Counted from the first letter of the stretch, positions 17,580-27,827 are shown. The stretch: DNA of 64,000 bases from Kutzneria sp. 744 (GCF_000568255.1 NZ_KK037166.1:3810766-3874765); one strand, 5' to 3'. Translations and numbers: made by a program. The notes: a model not told the origin generated them from the sequence alone.

Positions 17580-18931
17580 CGCCAGCGGGTGAGCGCGGCC
17601 AACTCGGCCGGCGAAGTCTCGGCGAACCGTTCGGCTTCACCGCGGCGGACGGCGAGCACGCTGTCGTGCAGCACCTCCCCCATCGCGGCGACCAGCACCT
17701 TCGACGCCGCGAAAGCGTTTGCGGCGGCCGCGGACGACTCTGGCAACCTCTGCACTCCGGCAGCAATGCGTTGACTTTCGTCGAGTGCGGCCGGATCGCC
17801 GCCGATGGGCGGCGGCAGCCGCAGTCCCTCGTCGACGCCGGCGAGACCGGCGGCGATGACCGAGCCGACGACGAGATACGGATTGGCCGTCGAGTCGAAG
17901 CACTTCACCTCGGCGTTGGCCGCCGTCGCGCCGAGGCCGGTCACGCCGGTGATGAAGCGGATCGCCGACTCCCTGGTCTCCCGCCCCCACGCCTGCCACA
18001 CACCCGCCCACCGAGACGGTGCCGCGCGCAGGAAGCTGGCGGGATTGCCGGCGCCGACCGCGATGAGCGCCGGCAGTTCACGCAGCACGCCGGCGAGGAA
18101 CGCCTCGCCGACCGGCGGCAGTCCGAACGGTCCGCTGCCGCCGCTGAACTGGTCCACAACGGACAGATGAAGGTGCGCGCCGCTGCCGACGGTGTCGGGT
18201 GTGAGCGCCGGGGCGAAGCTCGCCCGCCACCCGTGCAGGTGGCTGATTCGCCGGATGGAGTGACGGACCAGCAGGACGTCGTCGGCCGCGCCGACCGGGT
18301 CGTTGTGGTCGACCGACACCTCCAGCTGCCCCTCGGCGTACTCGGGGTGGAACTGCTCGACGCCGAGGTCCTGGGCTCGCATTACAGCCATAAGCTCACG
18401 GCTGTAATCCGCGATCTGCTCCAGCCGGATCGAGCTGTACGCCGGGCCGTGGAAGACGGGATCGCCGGCCTCGGTCAGCAGCGACCACTCCGTCTCGAAC
18501 GCCATCCGCAGCGTCAGTCCACGCTCGGCGGCCGCCGCCACCTGCGCCGCCGCGAACGCCCGCTGGCACGCCTCGAACCGTTCGCCCTCCTGGCGGAACT
18601 TGTCCACCGGCGCCCACGCCCAGCCCAGCTGCCCGGCCAGCGGCACGATCCGGGCCAGGTCCGGCACGAGCCGCAGGTCGCCGTCGGGCCCGCCGAGAAA
18701 TCGGCCCTTCACCATGAAGTCGTCGAAACAGAAGGTCTCGAAGCACGGCGACGCCCCGACGCCGTGCCGGGCGGCGGCCGCCAGCTTGGGCAGCGGCACC
18801 GTCTTCACGCGGGCGATACCGGCGTTGTCCACGAAGGACAGCGCGACCACCTCGACGTCCTGGGCCCGCAGCCGCTCCACGAGCGGGTCGACCTCGGGGA
18901 CATCCGCCGGAATGGTCTCGCTGGTCGCCAT
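17573..18931 (-). CDS. glutamine synthetase family protein (gamma-glutamyl ligase-like)
   Basis: 452 aa from ATG 18931 (MATSETIPADVPEVDPLVE). The N-terminal beta-grasp domain has VVALSFVDNAGIARVKTVPL and the catalytic domain has GVGASPCFETFCFDDFMVKG, FHPEYAEGQLEVS, SGAHLHLSVVDQ (His-rich glutamate-binding loop) and RFITGVTGLGATAANAEVKC with the Asn/Glu active-site region. Divergence from GlnA and the pairing with an amidohydrolase suggest it ligates glutamate to an amine other than ammonia, as in the GlnA3/GlnA4 and FluG types; substrate unknown. It is divergent from the membrane gene at 19033. Confidence 0.85.
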   Translation of the reverse strand: MATSETIPADVPEVDPLVERLRAQDVEVVALSFVDNAGIARVKTVPLPKLAAAARHGVGASPCFETFCFDDFMVKGRFLGGPDGDLRLVPDLARIVPLAGQLGWAWAPVDKFRQEGERFEACQRAFAAAQVAAAAERGLTLRMAFETEWSLLTEAGDPVFHGPAYSSIRLEQIADYSRELMAVMRAQDLGVEQFHPEYAEGQLEVSVDHNDPVGAADDVLLVRHSIRRISHLHGWRASFAPALTPDTVGSGAHLHLSVVDQFSGGSGPFGLPPVGEAFLAGVLRELPALIAVGAGNPASFLRAAPSRWAGVWQAWGRETRESAIRFITGVTGLGATAANAEVKCFDSTANPYLVVGSVIAAGLAGVDEGLRLPPPIGGDPAALDESQRIAAGVQRLPESSAAAANAFAASKVLVAAMGEVLHDSVLAVRRGEAERFAETSPAELAALTRWRW

Positions 18932-19032
18932 GCACGAGTAGTACCCCGGACCGCCGCGCAGGCAACACCCCCACCGGAGTATTGCCGCAGGTCGTCTGAC
19001 AGAAGACCGCCCAAGCGGTAGCGTTTGCGGCC

Positions 19033-20025
19033 GTGACGTGGCCAAGTGGTGGTGGATCGGGCTACGGGGACAACCAGGCCGGTGGGCCGGACTCCTCGGG
19101 GCCGCAGGGAGTTCCCGGGTATCAGCAGCAGCCGCCGCCGTACGGCCAGCAGGCGCAGTACCCCGGCTACACCTACGGTCAGCCGCAGTATCCGGGCCAG
19201 CCGCCGCAGCAGCAGCCCCAGTACCAGCAGCCGTACCAGCAGTCCAACTACGGCGGCTTCGGCATGTACCAGCAGCCGCCGCAGGGTCCGCCGCCGCGCA
19301 ACCGCCGCACGCTGACCATCGTGTTGACGCTGGTGGGCGTGCTGGTGCTGGCCGGCGTCGTGACGACTGTCGTGCTGCTGACCCGCAACGGGCAGCCGCA
19401 GGCCGGTGATCGCACGCAGACCTCGGCCCCGCCGACCACGGCCGGCCTCAAGCCGTTGGATCCGCGGGTGCCGGGCTGGCAGGTCGCGGTGTCCAACCGT
19501 CGCAACGTCGCCTATGACGTGCCGAAGACGCAGTGGACGAAGGACGACCCGGACGAGATCGTCGGCATGGGCCCGTCCGACGGCGACTTCGTCACCGGCA
19601 CCGGCGCGGCCTACTACCTGAAGGGCTACTGCGCCGGTCAGGCCGGCTCGGTGCGTGCGGGCACGGCCGTCACCGCGAACGACACCGAGGGTCCCGAGCA
19701 GTCCGCGCCGGACACGGCCAAGCACTGGGCGACCGTCGCCTACAAGGCGGACTCGGGCCAGGCGCCGGACGTGAAGCTGGATCCGTCCAAGCAGATCAAG
19801 ATCTCCGACGGCAAGGTGTCGGCCACGCTGTCGGTCGCCGAGGTCACGCCGCCGAAGGCCACCAACACGTGCACGCCGCCGAGCGCGAAGGTCTACACCG
19901 CGGCGGTGAAGACCTCCGACACCGGCTCGGTGATCCTGGTGCTGTTCGCCGACCAGGGCGTGCCCAACGCCCTCACCGACGACGACGCCATGAAGATCAT
20001 GTCGTCGATGCGGCCCAGCGGCTGA
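19033..20025 (+). CDS. Q/P/Y-rich single-pass membrane protein
   Basis: 330 aa from GTG 19033. Residues 1-90 are a low-complexity cytoplasmic tail rich in Gln, Pro, Tyr and Gly (for example YQQQPPPYGQQAQYPGYTYG). A positive stop (PPPRNRR) precedes one helix (TLTIVLTLVGVLVLAGVVTT, about 95-117), then a Thr/Pro linker and an extracytoplasmic domain of ~190 residues with two pairs of cysteines. This architecture is common for actinobacterial cell-envelope proteins of unknown function. The start is about 100 bp from the divergent synthetase gene, and it converges on proS. Confidence 0.78.
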   Translation: MTWPSGGGSGYGDNQAGGPDSSGPQGVPGYQQQPPPYGQQAQYPGYTYGQPQYPGQPPQQQPQYQQPYQQSNYGGFGMYQQPPQGPPPRNRRTLTIVLTLVGVLVLAGVVTTVVLLTRNGQPQAGDRTQTSAPPTTAGLKPLDPRVPGWQVAVSNRRNVAYDVPKTQWTKDDPDEIVGMGPSDGDFVTGTGAAYYLKGYCAGQAGSVRAGTAVTANDTEGPEQSAPDTAKHWATVAYKADSGQAPDVKLDPSKQIKISDGKVSATLSVAEVTPPKATNTCTPPSAKVYTAAVKTSDTGSVILVLFADQGVPNALTDDDAMKIMSSMRPSG

Positions 20026-20052
20026 ACACCGCCGAGCCGCATCAGACGACAA

Positions 20053-21801
20053 TCAGCCCCGGACCAGCTTGACCAGGTGCGCGACGGCCTCGTCCACGGG
20101 GATGTCGCCGCGCTCGCCGGTGGCCCGGTCCTTGACCTCGACCTTGCCGTCGGCCAGGCCGCGGCCGACGACCAGGATGGTCGGCACGCCGATCAGCTCG
20201 GCGTCGGCGAACTTCACGCCGGGCGACGCCTTCCGGTCGTCGAGCAGCACCTCGATGCCGGCGGCCGACAGCTCGGCGGCCAGCTTCTCCGCGCCCTCGC
20301 GCACCGTGTCGTCCTTGCCGGCCATGACCACGTGCACGTCGGCCGGCGCGACGATGCGGGGCCACACCAGGCCGCGGTCGTCGAAGTACTGCTCGGCGAT
20401 CACGGCGACCAGACGCGAGACGCCGACGCCGTAGGAGCCCATGGTGATCCGGATGGGCTTGCTGTCCGGGCCCAGCGCGTCCAGCCCGAAGGCGTCGGCG
20501 TACTTGCGGCCCAGCTGGAACACGTGGCCGATCTCGATGCCGCGCGCCGACACCAGGGTGCCCTTGCCGTCGGGCGAGGCGTCGCCCTCGCGCACATCGG
20601 CCACGTCGATGGTGCCGGTGGGCACGAAGTCGCGGCCGACGACCAGGTCCATCACGTGGTGGCCGTCCTGGTCCGCGCCGGTGATCCAGGCGGTGCCGGT
20701 GACCACGCGGGGGTCGACCAGGTAGCGCACGCCGTTGTCCAGCAGCGCCTTCGGCCCGATGTAGCCCTTGACCAGGAAGGGGTTCGCGGCGAAGTCGGCC
20801 TCGTCGAGCATCACGGCCTCGGCCGGCTCCAGCGCCGCCTCCAGCCGCTTCTGGTCCACCTCGCGGTCGCCGGGCACGCCGATGGCCAGCAGCTCCCACT
20901 TGTCCTCGCCGGGACGGCGGGTTTTGAGCAGCACGTTCTTCAGCGTGTCGGCGGCCGTGAACTCGCGGCCGAGACCGGCGTTGTTGAAGAACTCGACCAG
21001 CGTGGCGATGGTCGGCGTGTCGGGCGTGGCGTGCACCTTCGCCTCGGGCTTGCCGTCGATCGGCTGCGCCGGGGGCGCGGGCGTGACGACCGCCTCGACG
21101 TTGGCCGCGTAGTCCGACTCGGTGCTGCGGACGAAGGTGTCCTCGCCGGTCGGCGCGACGGCGAGGAACTCCTCGGACGCCGAGCCGCCCATGGCGCCGG
21201 ACGTCGCCTTCACCACGACGTACTCGAGGCCGAGGCGGTCGAAGATCTTCACATACGCGTCGCGGTGCGCCTGGTAGGACCGGGCCAGGCCCTCGTCGTC
21301 CAGGTCGAAGGAGTACGAGTCCTTCATGACGAACTCGCGGCCGCGCAGGATGCCGGCGCGGGGCCGCGCCTCGTCCCGGTACTTGGTCTGGATCTGGTAC
21401 AGCGCGACCGGGTAGTCCTTGTAGGAGCTGTACTCGCCCTTCACGGTGAGCGTGAACAGCTCCTCGTGGGTGGGGCCGAGCATGTAGTCCGCGCCCTTGC
21501 GGTCCTTGAGGCGGAACACGTTGGGGCCGTATTCGGTCCACCGGTTGGTGACCTCGTAGGGCTCGCGGGGCAGCAGCGCGGGGAAGTGGATCTCCTGCGC
21601 GCCGATCGCGTTCATCTCCTCGCGGACGACGGCCTCGATACGGCGCAGCGTCCGCAGGCCCAGCGGCAGCCACGAGTAGCCGCCCGGTGCGACGCGACGG
21701 ACGTAACCGGCGCGGACCAGCAGCTTGTGGCTGGGCACCTCGGCGTCCGCCGGGTCCTCGCGCAGGGTGCGCAGGAACAACGACGACATCCTCGTGATCA
21801 C
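20053..21801 (-). CDS. proS: Proline--tRNA ligase
   Basis: 582 aa from GTG 21801 ([20 protein letters not shown]), with GAGGAG eight bases upstream. Class II synthetase of the bacterial type, with the editing (INS) domain between motifs 2 and 3. Motif 1 region is [20 protein letters not shown]; motif 2 contains [20 protein letters not shown]; motif 3 is [19 protein letters not shown]. The anticodon-binding domain forms the C-terminus ([20 protein letters not shown]). Full length and intact. Divergent from the VOC gene. Confidence 0.96.
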   Translation of the reverse strand: MITRMSSLFLRTLREDPADAEVPSHKLLVRAGYVRRVAPGGYSWLPLGLRTLRRIEAVVREEMNAIGAQEIHFPALLPREPYEVTNRWTEYGPNVFRLKDRKGADYMLGPTHEELFTLTVKGEYSSYKDYPVALYQIQTKYRDEARPRAGILRGREFVMKDSYSFDLDDEGLARSYQAHRDAYVKIFDRLGLEYVVVKATSGAMGGSASEEFLAVAPTGEDTFVRSTESDYAANVEAVVTPAPPAQPIDGKPEAKVHATPDTPTIATLVEFFNNAGLGREFTAADTLKNVLLKTRRPGEDKWELLAIGVPGDREVDQKRLEAALEPAEAVMLDEADFAANPFLVKGYIGPKALLDNGVRYLVDPRVVTGTAWITGADQDGHHVMDLVVGRDFVPTGTIDVADVREGDASPDGKGTLVSARGIEIGHVFQLGRKYADAFGLDALGPDSKPIRITMGSYGVGVSRLVAVIAEQYFDDRGLVWPRIVAPADVHVVMAGKDDTVREGAEKLAAELSAAGIEVLLDDRKASPGVKFADAELIGVPTILVVGRGLADGKVEVKDRATGERGDIPVDEAVAHLVKLVRG

Positions 21802-21921
21802 GGCTGAGACTCCTCGTGCGGGGTCGATGAAAGTACAGAGCGTAGAGAACGCAGGGGCAGGCTTTCCAACCGGTTGCCGGGAACGGCCGGAATCGCCCCG
21901 ACCGCCGATTACCGTCTGCGC

Positions 21922-22275
21922 ATGGCACTGAGGATCCGCATGATCACCATTGACTGCCTCGACACCCGCACGCTGGCGCAGTTCTGGGTCGCGGCGCTCG
22001 GCGCCGAGATCATTCACGAGGTCGACGAGGGCGACATGCTGGTGCTGTCCTCGGAGGGCAATGTCGACGTGGGGCTGCAGCGCGTCGACGAGCCACGTGC
22101 CGGCAAGAACAGACTCCACCTCGACCTGGGCGCCCCGGACCGCCCGGCCGAGGTGGCCCGACTGGTCGGACTCGGCGCGACCCTCGTCGAGGAGTTCAAG
22201 TACCCGGGCATGGCCTGGAGCGTCTTGCAGGACCCCGAGGGCAACGAGTTCTGTGTGGGCTCCCGCAACGGGTGA
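21922..22275 (+). CDS. VOC-superfamily (glyoxalase-like) protein
   Basis: 117 aa from ATG 21922. It has two halves of the paired beta-alpha-beta-beta-beta fold: [20 protein letters not shown] at the start and [29 protein letters not shown] at the end. The latter is the typical DPEGNEFC ending of VOC proteins. Likely a small metal-dependent or binding protein; the substrate cannot be read from the sequence. It ends 3 bp before the convergent APH-like gene. Confidence 0.8.
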   Translation: MALRIRMITIDCLDTRTLAQFWVAALGAEIIHEVDEGDMLVLSSEGNVDVGLQRVDEPRAGKNRLHLDLGAPDRPAEVARLVGLGATLVEEFKYPGMAWSVLQDPEGNEFCVGSRNG

Positions 22276-22278
22276 GGG

Positions 22279-23229
22279 CTACCAGCGGGTCCGGTGCACG
22301 ATCCAGGTCAGCGCGGCGGCGGCCGCCCGCGCCTGGTACGGCCGCAGGCCGACGCAGCCGGTCGGTTCCGGCAGCCGGCTGGACAGCTCCCACCGTCCGG
22401 CCAGCGCGGCCGCGAAGCCGGTGATGGCCCAGGCCGGCACCTTCGCCAGCACAGGACGGCCGAGCACCAGCCGCTCGGCGTCGGCCGGCGCGTGGCCGGC
22501 CATGATCAGCTGCGGCACCATCGTCACGGTGTCCAGCCAGGCCGCGCCCTTGGACGGGTAGGACCAGTCGACCAGCAGCACGCGGCCGTCCTCGACCCGG
22601 CGGATCATGTTGTCCACGCGCAACTCGTTGTGCAGCAAGGTGTCGCCCTCGGCCCACGGCTGCCACGCCGTCTCCATCGCGGCCAGCGAATCCAGGTTCG
22701 CCTGCGCCCACGGTTCGAGGTCGCCGGCCGCCGCCGACCTCAGTGACGTCCAGCCGCACAGCATCGGGGCCAGGTCGTCCAGCACGCTCGGCACGTCGTC
22801 GAGCGGGCACGGCGTCAGCGTCCGCGACGCGCTGCCCAGCGCCGACAGGACTGCGGCGAGATCCCCCGACCCCGGCCGGAGATTCGGTTCGCCGCCGTCG
22901 ATGTCCGTGAGAACGAGCGCCACCCACTGCCCCTCGACGACGTGCAGCAGTCGAGGCGAGGGCACGTTCTCCGGCAGTCGCGACACGACCGAGGCCTCGG
23001 AGCGGTAGGCGCCGGCGAGCGGATGGTCGGCCGGCAGCGCCTTGACGAACACCCGGCGACCGTCGGCGAGCAGCAGGCGGGACGCGAGGCCGAGGGTGAA
23101 GCCGCCGGCCTGGCTGAGCGCGCGCACCACCGGCGCGCCGATCTTGGCCTCGATGACCTCGCGCACCCGGCCCGGCACGTCGGCCCAGGTCGGTCGGGTG
23201 TGGCGGGAGCCGTCCACGATGGCCGTCAC
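22279..23229 (-). CDS. aminoglycoside phosphotransferase (APH) family kinase-like protein
   Basis: 316 aa from GTG 23229. The kinase-like fold shows a nucleotide-binding N-lobe (GRRVFVKALPADHP with the ATP-site lysine) and a hinge VALVLTDIDGGEP. The catalytic loop is LLHNELRVDNMI near residue 196 and the metal motif is VLLVDWSYP. In most APH proteins the loop is HxDxxxxN; here the catalytic aspartate position is glutamate (HNE). Activity is therefore uncertain. Such proteins phosphorylate small hydroxylated molecules. Confidence 0.75.
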   Translation of the reverse strand: MTAIVDGSRHTRPTWADVPGRVREVIEAKIGAPVVRALSQAGGFTLGLASRLLLADGRRVFVKALPADHPLAGAYRSEASVVSRLPENVPSPRLLHVVEGQWVALVLTDIDGGEPNLRPGSGDLAAVLSALGSASRTLTPCPLDDVPSVLDDLAPMLCGWTSLRSAAAGDLEPWAQANLDSLAAMETAWQPWAEGDTLLHNELRVDNMIRRVEDGRVLLVDWSYPSKGAAWLDTVTMVPQLIMAGHAPADAERLVLGRPVLAKVPAWAITGFAAALAGRWELSSRLPEPTGCVGLRPYQARAAAAALTWIVHRTRW

Positions 23230-23295
23230 GCGGGCCGCCCCCAGCAGGTCACCTGATCATCTTACGGTGACCGTGTCCGGGGTCACCCGCTCGGC

Positions 23296-24262
23296 TCACG
23301 GCCGGGTCGAGTTCACCGCGTCCAGCACGGCCCGCCACGGGATCGGGTGCCACTCCCCCGATCGAGGCTCCTTCAACGGCCAGACCTCCTCGCCGTCGAC
23401 CAGGCGCACACCGCCGGCCTTCAACGCGGCGACGTGCCCCGGCCAGGCCGGATGCCGGACGTGCGCGGCGTTGACGCACGGGAAGACGACCACCTCGACG
23501 CCGTCGGTGCCGATCGCCTCGGACACCTGCGTGAGCGCCTGGTTGTCGCCGAAGCCGAGGGCGAGCTTGGCCACGGTGTTGGCGGTGGCCGGCGCGACGA
23601 CGTAGGTGTCGACCGGCGGATGCGGCTTCCGCTCACCGGGCAGCCGCGATTCGACGCGCAGGGGAAGACCAGTGGCTTCCTCGATCTCGGCGACGAGGCC
23701 TGCGTCGCGGAACCACCGGCCGGCGGTCGACAAAGTTCATGGACTAGTGATAAGCGCTTTACTACGTATTTGCTTCACAGCAGGGTATTATTCGTGAGGA
23801 CGGTCCACGATTACCTCGGAGCTTAGCAATACCGATTAACCACCCGAGATGGACCATGCTGCCTACGTGTCTTGAAACTCACTATCCGTGGCTTCTATTG
23901 GACCGGGGTCTTGTTCAAATGGCGCGCCCAAAACCGTTCGAACTTCATCATAGAGTGTCTACTAGCTGAAACAGAATATACGATGGTAGAAGCTGTACCC
24001 CGGGAGGTGCTTAATGGGTAGTGTGCGTGAAAGGGGAACGCAGCACATTTTCGGAATGTCGTCACTGCTTACAGGATGTGCTTTCTAACTCATTAAGTGG
24101 GGTGACTTAGCCCACGTCGAAAATTCACAGTGAGCAAATAGACATCAACGTGACGCCGACCCGCCAGCCGGCGTCCAGCGCGGGACGGACGAGCCCCTCG
24201 AACAGGCCCTGGACGCCGCCCGCGCCGGACGCGACCACACCGAGCATGGGAGATTCAGCCAC
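23296..24262 (-). pseudogene. flavoprotein (phosphopantothenoylcysteine-decarboxylase-like), interrupted by a 415-bp block
   Basis: The N-terminal part (24149-24262, GTG start) reads VAESPMLGVVASGAGGVQGL and continues to AGWRVGVTL. The C-terminal part (23296-23733) begins STAGRWFRDAGLVAEIEEAT and has the family loop DTYVVAPATANTVAKLALGF and FPCVNAAHVRHPAWPGHVAAL. Removing 23734-24148 joins the parts in frame as VGVTL-STAGRW, giving about 183 aa, normal for small flavin-dependent HFCD proteins. As it stands, the reading frame is destroyed. Whether the break exists in the organism or is artificial cannot be told from sequence alone. Confidence 0.78.
23734..24148. other. anomalous low-GC block interrupting the flavoprotein gene
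   Basis: About 415 bp with near-even base composition. Only very short ORFs occur, with no transposase, terminal inverted repeats or repeats. CAA is present at both borders (23731-23733 and 24146-24148), too short to prove a target duplication. The borders coincide with abrupt loss of the flavoprotein frame and codon bias. Confidence 0.65.
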
Positions 24263-24281
24263 CCGGCCAGGCTAGATCGGG

Positions 24282-25447
24282 CTAGAGCGCCCCGATTCCG
24301 TTGGGTGAGCCGACGCCGGTCGGGGCGTCGTAACCCTGCAGGCCGGTGCAGAGGTAGTCGTCACCGCAGTAGCCGTTCGAGCCGCCGACCACGTCGAACA
24401 GCTTGTCGGCGTGCGTGTACAGCGAGGACGCGTCGGTCAGCCGGCTGCCGTCGCCGGCCAGGCCGATGACGCCCGCGATGAACGGCGAGGACGCGCTGGT
24501 CCCGCCGACCGTGACCCAGCCGGCCTGCGCGCCCAGCCCGTACGTGTCGTACACGGCCAGCCCCGGATCCGAGTCGGCGACCGCCGACACGTCGGCGACG
24601 GTCCGCATCCCGCAGTTGGCGTCGTGCTGCCACGCCGGCTTCGGGACCCACGCCGAGCAGCCGCTGCCCGCCCGCGACCAGGCCGTCTCGGTCCAACCGC
24701 GGGCGTTGTCGGCCTTCTCCAACGTGGTGCCGCCGACAGCGATGACGTTGGCCAGCGACGCCGGGAACGACGCCGGTTGGAAGCCGTAGTCGCCGCTGGA
24801 GGCCAGGATCGCGACGCCGGCGTGCTGGAAGTGCTTGGCGTCGACGTCCATGCCGTTGTACTCGTCGGAGCCGTAGCTGTTGGAGACGGCGCTCGCGCCG
24901 GAGGTCGCCGCCGTGTCCTCCGCCGCGCCGAGGTCCGCCGTCAGGGGCGTGTTCGCCTCGACCAGCAGGATGTGGCAGTCGGGGCAGGCCGCCGACACCA
25001 TGTCCAGGTCGAGAGAGATCTCCACGCCCCAGTTCGGGTTGCCCTCGGGCAGCGGCGAAGCCGCGCCGCGCTGGTTCACCTTCTTGAAGCAGCCGTTGGC
25101 CGTCGTGCACGCCGGCAGCCCGAACTGCTGCCGGTACTTGCCGAGGTCGGCCTCGGCGCTCGGATTGTCGAAGGCGTCGACGATCGCGATCGTCTGCCCC
25201 GCGCCCCGGTCGACGGCAGTTTGTACGCATCCCTCAGATCAGCCGGCCCATAGCCCTCGGGCGTCGCGTTGACGCCGAAGGAATGCGCGGTGCGGTAGAG
25301 GGCGAAGCAGTGCGCCGTCGGCGCGGTGGAGACCGCCGTCGCCGGGCACGCCGTGTGCATCGTCGTGTCGGGTGCCGCGCCGGCGACGGCCGGCAGTCCG
25401 AGCGTCAGCAGCGCACCGGCCAGCACGGCCGCGCGAATTCGGTTCAT
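24282..25447 (-). pseudogene. secreted S53 (sedolisin-type) serine-carboxyl peptidase with one frameshift
   Basis: The gene starts at ATG 25447 with signal peptide MNRIRAAVLAGALLTLGLPA. The frame reads AYKLPSTG and then shifts near 25206; the second frame continues GAGQTIAIVDAFDNPSAEAD and ends at 24282. One base missing in a GC run explains it (native reading probably STGGAGQT). Catalytic elements are intact after the shift: Glu and Asp in NWGVEISLDLDM, Asp in ASSGDYGF and Ser in GGTSASSP, plus the C-terminal calcium-site region. About 388 aa if repaired. There is no long activation prodomain. A sequencing error is as likely as real decay. Confidence 0.8.
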
Positions 25448-25463
25448 CGTGAGTCCCCCTTGG

Positions 25464-27628
25464 TCAGCTCTGGACGCCCGGCACGGAGAACGCGCTGGTG
25501 ACGGACTGGGTCAGCGAGTTGCCCGCGACATCGGTCGCGTTGACCCGCAGGGAGACGTCACCGCCCGTCGTGGACGCCGGGTTGGTCCACTGCGCCCGGT
25601 AGCGGCCGCCGCCGAGGTCGGCCAGGAACGTCGGCGTCCACGTCGCGCCGCCGTCGAAGGACACCTGGATGCCGGCCCTGGCGAACGGCAGGTTGGCCCC
25701 GCCCGGGGCGTGCCCGAATGCGACGACGACCTGGTCCGGTCCGGCCGCGGCGTTGCCGTCGAGGCCGGCCTTGAGCTGGTAGGAGGCCGTGACCAGGGGC
25801 AGCGCCGAGCAGTCGGTCGCCTTGCCGGTGACCGGGTCGCATGCCCAGCCGTCCGGCACGGTCTGCGCGCCGGAGTGCGCCGAGCCGAACGTCCACTCGC
25901 TGTGGCTGACCGTGGACTGGTGGACCACGGCGCGGTCCGCGTCTGGTCGTAGACGATCTTGTAGGCGGCCTGCGCCGCCGGGGCCGTGGCTTCGCCGCCG
26001 GTGACGTCCTTGCCGTCGATCAGCGCCTTGCCGCCCGAGAGCAGCTGGAAGTGCGAGGTGGAGACGGTGCCCGTGGTCGGCGCGTCGAGGTAGAGGGTGT
26101 GGCCGTCGCTGTCCAGCACCGGCGTCAGCGCGACCCGGATCGTGTCGTCACGCCGGCAGGCCGAGCAGAACCACGAGGTCGTGCCCGCCGACGGCACGGT
26201 CAGGCCCGGGGCCAACGGGCCGCGATGCCACTCGACCGGCGTTGTCGTCTTCGCCGCGTAGTTCAGGAAGCCGCCCGCGGTGAAGCCGCCGCCGGTGGCC
26301 ATGCCGGCCAGCACCGCGTCGTCGTAGAGGAGACCGGGGCCGCCGAGCACGTATTCGGTGCGCTGCAACGGCGCCGTCAACGGGGAGAACTGTCCGAAGC
26401 CGAAGACCTCGTACGGCAGGAAGATGATCCGCGACGCGCCTTCCAACCGGCCGGGCTTGTCGCTGTAGTAGCTCTCCTTCAGCGTCGCCAACTGGTCCGC
26501 GGTCACCTTGTAGTGCTGGTTCGCGCCCAGCGCCCCGTCGTTGTCGATCTTGAGGTCGTAGCTGTACGGGCTGGCCGTGCCGGCCGGGGACTCGCTGTGC
26601 GTCTGCACGTTGAAGTGGAAGCCGCCGACCTTCGTCGGCGCCGACGGCGCGACATAGGCCTTGCCGTTGCCGACCGCGAAGGCGTAGCCCTGCGAGCCCA
26701 TGGTCTGGGCGCTGCGGAAGTACTCCAGCGTCTCCGAGGTGAGGTTCGACGGCTTCGGCGTGCTCACCGAGATCTCCGACGTCGCCTTGCTGCCGTCGAT
26801 GGTGACCGTCTGGTCGCCGGTGACGGCGAAGTCCTGTGCTACCACCCGCACCGACGTCACCTGGCCGGCCGCGTCGAACGTCGGGAACCACGCCACCACG
26901 CCGTAGTCGCCAGACGGCACGCTCACCCGCGCCTCGCCCGCCGTGCTGTAGGGGAAGGCGTTGAAGTTGCGGCTGTCGTTCGTGTTGATGACGCCGAGGG
27001 ACGCGTCCACCGGCGTGTTCGCGCCGTTGACGGTCAGGATCCGGACCGTGTGCATCGGGAAGTTCGGGTGCACCTGCTGCGGCGCCCCGGGCGCGGCCAA
27101 CCGAACCTGGTTCGCCGTGCCGAACAGTGGTCCGCGGGTGGCGAAGTGATTCTTGGCATCTCGTCCGGCCTGCGCCGCCAACGCGGCCCCGAACGCCGCG
27201 CCCGACTCCGCCGTGACCTTCCCCGCCAGCACGCCGGGCGCGCTGCCGTCCACCTGCACCGGCACCTGGTCCGTGACGCCGTCCCGGATCAGGGCCGACA
27301 CGTCGAACAGCGACCGGTCGAGGGAACTACCCAGGTACGGCAGGGCCGTCGCCGGCACCACGTAGAGATCGCCGTCGATGCGTTGGTTCACGAAATCGCC
27401 CGTCGAGCCGGGCCTCGGCAGCGCCGTCGCCGTCTGCCGGCCACCGACGTCCTGCACCACCACTCGGTCGCCCGTCACCAGCGTCACCGTGTGTGTGGTG
27501 TCCGCGCTGGTCACCGGCACCGCCTCCGCCGCCGGAGTCAGGCCCGCCACCACCACCGCCGCGACACCCAGCACCGCCGGTGTTCTCCGCAACCACGCAG
27601 ATCGACGACCACCGTCCGTATGCCGCAT
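25464..27628 (-). pseudogene. large secreted protein related to S8 peptidase flanking regions, frameshifted
   Basis: ATG 27628 opens a signal peptide (LRRTPAVLGVAAVVVAGLTP). HTVTLVTGDRVVVQDVGGRQ and VPATALPYLGSSLDRSLFDV match the N-terminal region of large actinobacterial subtilases, yet no Asp/His/Ser catalytic domain follows. The next ~500 residues are beta-rich. The frame shifts near 25932 (VYDQTRTA then AVVHQSTVSHSEW), and the last ~150 residues read in another frame, with an Ig-like VSFDGGATWTPTFLADL module, to 25464. Repaired length is about 720 aa. The loss of the protease domain and the frameshift are separate facts; function unknown. Confidence 0.72.
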
Positions 27629-27810
27629 AGGTTTCCCCTCCGTCGCCCTGGACCGGGTCGACGCCCGCGAACGGGCATCACGACGGTTCGTACACGGTCA
27701 ACCACATCCCGTTGCGTGACCGAGGTCTCCTTCCACTCGGACAGACCAGCGATGACAGCCGTGTCAGATCCGAACGGACGCCGCGACTGGGCCGCTCGCA
27801 GCAGAAAGCC

Positions 27811-27827
27811 TGTGAACTCGGTTCACA
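27811..27827. promoter_or_regulatory. second copy of the TGTGAAC/GTTCACA palindrome
   Basis: TGTGAACTCGGTTCACA, 183 bp upstream of the secreted protein gene at 27628. On the minus strand, with its flank AAAACGGT, it matches the lpd-upstream copy at 5350-5373 at all but a few positions. The conservation beyond the palindrome suggests a real regulatory or promoter element. Confidence 0.4.

Noticed and set aside
17498-19021. 507-aa plus-strand open frame
   Set aside because: Shadow of the glutamine-synthetase-like gene.
12470-24040. similar 14-mers GTGAAAGGGGGACG (block at 12380) and GTGAAAGGGGAACG (block at 23734)
   Set aside because: One mismatch in 14 bases between two otherwise unrelated blocks; not enough to claim a common element without a proper alignment.
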